Shown piece by piece: positions 33,405 through 35,994 of a DNA stretch of 35,994 nt. The DNA is taken from contig CAIKAR010000001.1 of the NCBI GenBank assembly GCA_903825465.1, positions 1 through 35,994 of the forward strand, in the 5' to 3' direction. Below the pieces are notes generated by a model, which saw only the letters and a list, made by a program, of their open reading frames with translations, had not been told where the DNA came from and did no database searches. The stretch's first letter is position 1; every line of letters begins with the position of its first letter. A program made the position numbers and the translations under genes. Source of the stretch: an uncultured Hyphomicrobiales bacterium. Its GTDB lineage: Bacteria > Pseudomonadota > Alphaproteobacteria > Rhizobiales > Beijerinckiaceae.

Positions 33405-34415
33405 CTACTGAGCCGGCTTCATCGCCTTTTCCAAAATGGGCAACATTTTGGCCTGCTCGGACAGCGTGAAGACGGTCAACTCCGCCGGCGTCATGTAGTG
33501 GGTTTCGCCGCCGTTCGCCGCGAATTTCTCGTTCAGGCCAGGGTCGGCCTGGGCGATTTTGAGGTCCGCGTTGATTTTGGCGACAATGTCGTCTGGGGTT
33601 TTCGGCGGCGCGACCAAAACACCCCAGGCGAGGACGTCGAATCCGGGAATGGTTTCCGACACAGCGGGAATATCCGGGAACGCCGGCGAGCGCTTCAGGG
33701 ATGTCACGCCGAAGCCGTTGATAAGTCCGCCTCTGAACGCGGGGGCGAGGCCGGCGTAGGCTTCGAGCACCATTTCCACATTGCCCGACGTGAGGTCGCT
33801 CATCGCTTGCGCCGCGCCGCCGTTGTAGGAGACCATCTCGAATTTGGTGTTCGTCTTCGCCTGCAAAAGCTCCATCGCCAGATGCGTCAGGCGGCCGCGA
33901 CCCGTCGTCGCGAATGAAATCGATCCGGGCTTCTGCTTCGCCAAGGCCAGCATTTCGGCGATCGTCTTGAAGCGGGCCTTCGGCGACACGCCCATGAACA
34001 GGGGCTGCGAATTGACGAAGCCAACGGACTTGAAATCGCGCTCCATCACAATGGGCAGGTTGGGCGCGACATCGGGCGCGCCGGCGAGCGCGTAGTATTC
34101 CGACGTGACCGGCATGAACAGAGTGTAGCCGTCCGCCGGCGAAGTCGAGGCCATGCGCGCGGCGATGGCGCCGCCGGCGCCAGGCGCGTCGACGACCACA
34201 ACCTGCTGGTTCCAAATCGCGCCCAACCGCTCCGCGAGAACGCGCGCCGTGACGTCGTTGGCGCTGCCGGGCGCGGAATCGCAAATGAGTTTGACCGGCG
34301 CCGTGGGATGGAACGATTGCGCGGACGCGTTGGCGGCGAACGATGCCATCGCTATTGTGGCGATCGCCGCGATGGATGTTGCGCGTCCGAGGTTGATGGT
34401 TATGGGGAAGGACAT
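33405..34415 (-). CDS. Bug/TctC-family periplasmic solute-binding protein
   Basis: This 336-aa protein has a Sec signal peptide (about residues 12-32, ending ASFAANASAQS) and a Bug-family two-lobed binding fold. Features are VKLICDSAPGSANDVTARVL, VVVVDAPGAGGAIAARMAS, FATTGRGRLTHLAMELLQ, VSYNGGAAQAMSDLTSGNVE and LAWGVLVAPPKTPDDIVAKI. Bug proteins bind carboxylates such as citrate, terephthalate or aspartate for tripartite tricarboxylate transporters. No TctA or TctB partner is in the window. Ligand unknown. It ends convergent with ureG and starts divergent from a second Bug gene. Confidence 0.9.
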   Translation of the reverse strand: MSFPITINLGRATSIAAIATIAMASFAANASAQSFHPTAPVKLICDSAPGSANDVTARVLAERLGAIWNQQVVVVDAPGAGGAIAARMASTSPADGYTLFMPVTSEYYALAGAPDVAPNLPIVMERDFKSVGFVNSQPLFMGVSPKARFKTIAEMLALAKQKPGSISFATTGRGRLTHLAMELLQAKTNTKFEMVSYNGGAAQAMSDLTSGNVEMVLEAYAGLAPAFRGGLINGFGVTSLKRSPAFPDIPAVSETIPGFDVLAWGVLVAPPKTPDDIVAKINADLKIAQADPGLNEKFAANGGETHYMTPAELTVFTLSEQAKMLPILEKAMKPAQ

Positions 34416-34503
34416 CTGGGGTTCCCGATGATTGGCGGCGACGGCGGATTACCTCCGACGACATCGGAAATGTCAATCGCGCCCGGGTTCAAGCCGTCGG
34501 AAC

Positions 34504-34518
34504 CCGATAATCAATCGG
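34504..34518. other. Inverted repeat between the two Bug genes
   Basis: CCGAT (34504-34508) and ATCGG (34514-34518) flank AATCA in the 240-bp divergent region. The size fits a dimeric-regulator operator, but the arms are short and no regulator gene is adjacent. Confidence 0.25.
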
Positions 34519-34581
34519 CTTCACAGCGCGATGGCGGCCAGAGCGGCGCCGCAATAAACCGCGAACCCCGCCGCGCTCGAC

Positions 34582-34610
34582 TTGCGACTTAAGAGGCGAA
34601 ACGCGATAAC
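34582..34610 (+). promoter_or_regulatory. Possible sigma-70 promoter of the second Bug gene
   Basis: TTGCGA (34582-34587) and GATAAC (34605-34610) are separated by 17 bp and lie about 46 bp before the ATG at 34656. Each hexamer matches four of six consensus positions, so the call is tentative. Confidence 0.35.
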
Positions 34611-34655
34611 AGCGCGACAAATAGAGAACGTAGAAGATATTTGGGGGAGGCGCCT

Positions 34656-35678
34656 ATGTTGGAATCCACAAATCCGCCGCTCGCGGCCCGCTTGACGCGA
34701 CGCGGAGCGCTGGGGATGGCGGGCGCGGTTTTGGCGTCGACCGGCGCGCGGGGCGCGGATTTTTACGATGGCAAAACACTGGTCATCATTTGCGGCTACA
34801 ATCCCGGCGGCGGCGTCGATCTTGGCACGCGTCTGATCGCCGAACACATAGGCGCGTTCATTCCGGGACGTCCCAGCGTCGTCGTCCAGAACATGGAAGG
34901 CGCGGGAGGACTGATAGCGGCGAATTTCATCTACAACCGGGCGCCTCGCGACGGGTTGACGCTGGCCGCGCCCGGCCGCGACTGGATTCTGAAGCCATTG
35001 CTGGGCTTCAAGAACGCGCGCTTCGATCCGCTCAAGCTCGAATTCATCGGTTCGAGCGGCGCCAACAACGACATCGCGATGGTCCACCGCGACACCGGCG
35101 TGTACGACGGCGCGACATTGCGCGCGGCGAAAAAGCCCGTGTTGTTCGGAGGCCTGCCCGGCGTCACCATCAACATGGCGGTGCCGAAAGCCTTTGAAAT
35201 GCTGGGGTGGCCGGTGCGCGTCATCGCCGGATACGACAACACCGCGCGCATCGTGCAGGCCATGGAACAGCGCGAGGTCGACGCCATCTACACGGCGGGC
35301 GTCACCTTCGGGCGCCGGCACGACCTCACCGACACGGGTATCGTGAAGCCGGTGTTTCAAGCGGTGCCGGTGCTGCCCGGCGTCGCGACGGCGGAATCCC
35401 TCGTCGAGGAGAAGGACCGGCCGCTGATAGCGCTGGCGCATGGGCAATTGTCGCTTGGAATGCCCATCGTCGCGCCGCCCGAAGTCGCCCCCGAGCGGCT
35501 CGCGATATTGCGGCTGGCGTTCATGGCGATGGCGCGCGATCCCGCCTATATCGCGCACGCCGAATCGATCGACGAGCCCACCGGCGCCCCGCTGTCGGGC
35601 GAGGCCATCGCCGCCGGCGCGCGGGAGATTATCGCGAAAATCACGCCCGAAGCGGTCGCCGCCTACGCCAAGTTCTGA
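34656..35678 (+). CDS. Bug/TctC-like periplasmic binding protein with twin-arginine-like signal
   Basis: This 340-aa protein has an N-terminal LTRRGALGMAGAVLASTG that resembles a Tat signal, in contrast to the Sec signal of its divergent neighbour. The mature part has Bug-type features: LVIICGYNPGGGVDLGTRLI, VVVQNMEGAGGLIAANFIYN, LFGGLPGVTINMAVPKAFEM, and a C-terminal helical region with LAILRLAFMAMARDPAYIA. It diverges from typical TctC in the ligand loops. The ATG has a GGGGGAGG site 5 nt upstream; an in-frame TTG at 34641 lies before that site. Ligand and transport partner are unknown. Confidence 0.82.
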   Translation: MLESTNPPLAARLTRRGALGMAGAVLASTGARGADFYDGKTLVIICGYNPGGGVDLGTRLIAEHIGAFIPGRPSVVVQNMEGAGGLIAANFIYNRAPRDGLTLAAPGRDWILKPLLGFKNARFDPLKLEFIGSSGANNDIAMVHRDTGVYDGATLRAAKKPVLFGGLPGVTINMAVPKAFEMLGWPVRVIAGYDNTARIVQAMEQREVDAIYTAGVTFGRRHDLTDTGIVKPVFQAVPVLPGVATAESLVEEKDRPLIALAHGQLSLGMPIVAPPEVAPERLAILRLAFMAMARDPAYIAHAESIDEPTGAPLSGEAIAAGAREIIAKITPEAVAAYAKF

Positions 35679-35719
35679 TGACGCCAACTCCCGCGGTGGA
35701 TTTCATCGAAAAGCGACAT

Positions 35720-35760
35720 CCCCCGCGCGGGGGAGGGCGGCTACGTCCGCCCGCTGGATC
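35720..35760 (+). terminator. Tandem GC-rich hairpins after the second Bug gene
   Basis: A palindrome CCCCCGCGCGGGGG and, directly after, GGGCGG/CCGCCC around CTACGT form two short stems about 45 bp past the stop. No U-tract follows, so termination would be weak or Rho-dependent. Confidence 0.3.
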
Positions 35761-35816
35761 GCGTCGGCCCGACCTGTCATGAGGGCTCCTCGCCACCCGC
35801 CAGAGACCGCCCCAGG

Positions 35817-35994
35817 ATGTCAGACGCCCCCCTCGCCACAGCCGAGCTTCCGCCAGCCATCAATCCGCTGAACATCGCCGGCTGCCTCGCCGCGCTCGCC
35901 GTCATGGCGGCGGCGATCTGGTCGGGCAGCGTGTTCTTCCTCAACTTCGTTCACGTCATGGCCGGCGTCATGTGGACGGGCGCCGATCTGTACA
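35817..35994 (+). CDS. Predicted membrane protein, 5' fragment (cut by window end)
   Basis: An ATG opens a frame that continues to the window end (59 codons seen). A polar N-terminus (MSDAPLATAELPPAINPLN) leads to a hydrophobic helix (about residues 21-35, AGCLAALAVMAAAIWSG). NFVHVMAGVMWTGADLY follows. The His and Trp in this second helix resemble small membrane proteins of the CopD/DUF2269-like sort (VHVMAG-x-WTG), but too little is visible to assign a family. The ribosome binding site is weak (CCCAGG next to the ATG), so the start is uncertain. Confidence 0.55.
   Translation, partial: MSDAPLATAELPPAINPLNIAGCLAALAVMAAAIWSGSVFFLNFVHVMAGVMWTGADLY

Noticed and set aside
34521-34620. Minus-strand tail reading SRKSSAAGFAVYCGAALAAIAL, like the end of a membrane protein
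   Set aside because: No start, ribosome binding site or upstream homologous part; the frame runs antisense through the Bug gene, so a coincidence or an unprovable remnant.

Overview
The window is GC-rich chromosomal DNA that reads as an alphaproteobacterium, most likely order Hyphomicrobiales (Rhizobiales). The signs are a complete urt-ure operon, a RibA with a degenerate N-terminal half, Bug-type binding proteins, and many ATGA/GTGA/TGATG start-stop overlaps. I cannot place the family or genus. No tRNA, rRNA, IS element, prophage or CRISPR array is visible.

Layout. (1) 1-3955, minus strand: TonB-dependent receptor, exbB, exbD and a 3'-truncated tonB, an outer-membrane uptake module. (2) 3956-4666: about 710 bp with no conventional gene. 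It has an AT-rich divergent promoter zone, then a leader-like stretch with perfect hairpins, two mutually exclusive pairings and two short ORFs with strong ribosome binding sites. It leads into an Nramp-related transporter without the canonical metal-site residues, followed by MgtC; this pair suggests Mg2+ rather than Mn2+/Fe2+ uptake. (3) 7157-13479: leuB, a secreted PHB-depolymerase-like esterase, a large YfhO-like membrane protein, and a divergent ribA / RibD-reductase pair. (4) 13499-17612: a Rieske dioxygenase cluster (MarR, Gfo/Idh/MocA dehydrogenase, ferredoxin reductase, oxygenase) with a palindromic operator candidate in the divergent promoter. (5) 17634-22020: rsuA and an rsmC-like gene (16S rRNA modification), a VOC protein, hemC, and a chromate transporter split into two half-size genes. 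(6) 22291-33361: a sigma-54 promoter followed by urtA, a small unknown membrane protein, urtBCDE, ureD, a fused ureAB, ureC, ureE, ureF and ureG. This is one co-directional urea import and hydrolysis operon. (7) 33405-35678: two divergent Bug-family binding proteins without their membrane partners, then the start of a membrane protein cut by the window end.

How the genes work together: UrtABCDE imports urea, urease (UreAB/UreC) hydrolyses it, and UreD/E/F/G insert nickel. The sigma-54 promoter fits control by nitrogen limitation. The Rieske cluster can in principle cis-dihydroxylate and rearomatise a phthalate-like acid, but no decarboxylase is present. The best candidate for something undescribed is the structured leader at about 4220-4666 with its Cys/Trp/Arg-rich short ORF, upstream of the putative Mg2+ transporter.
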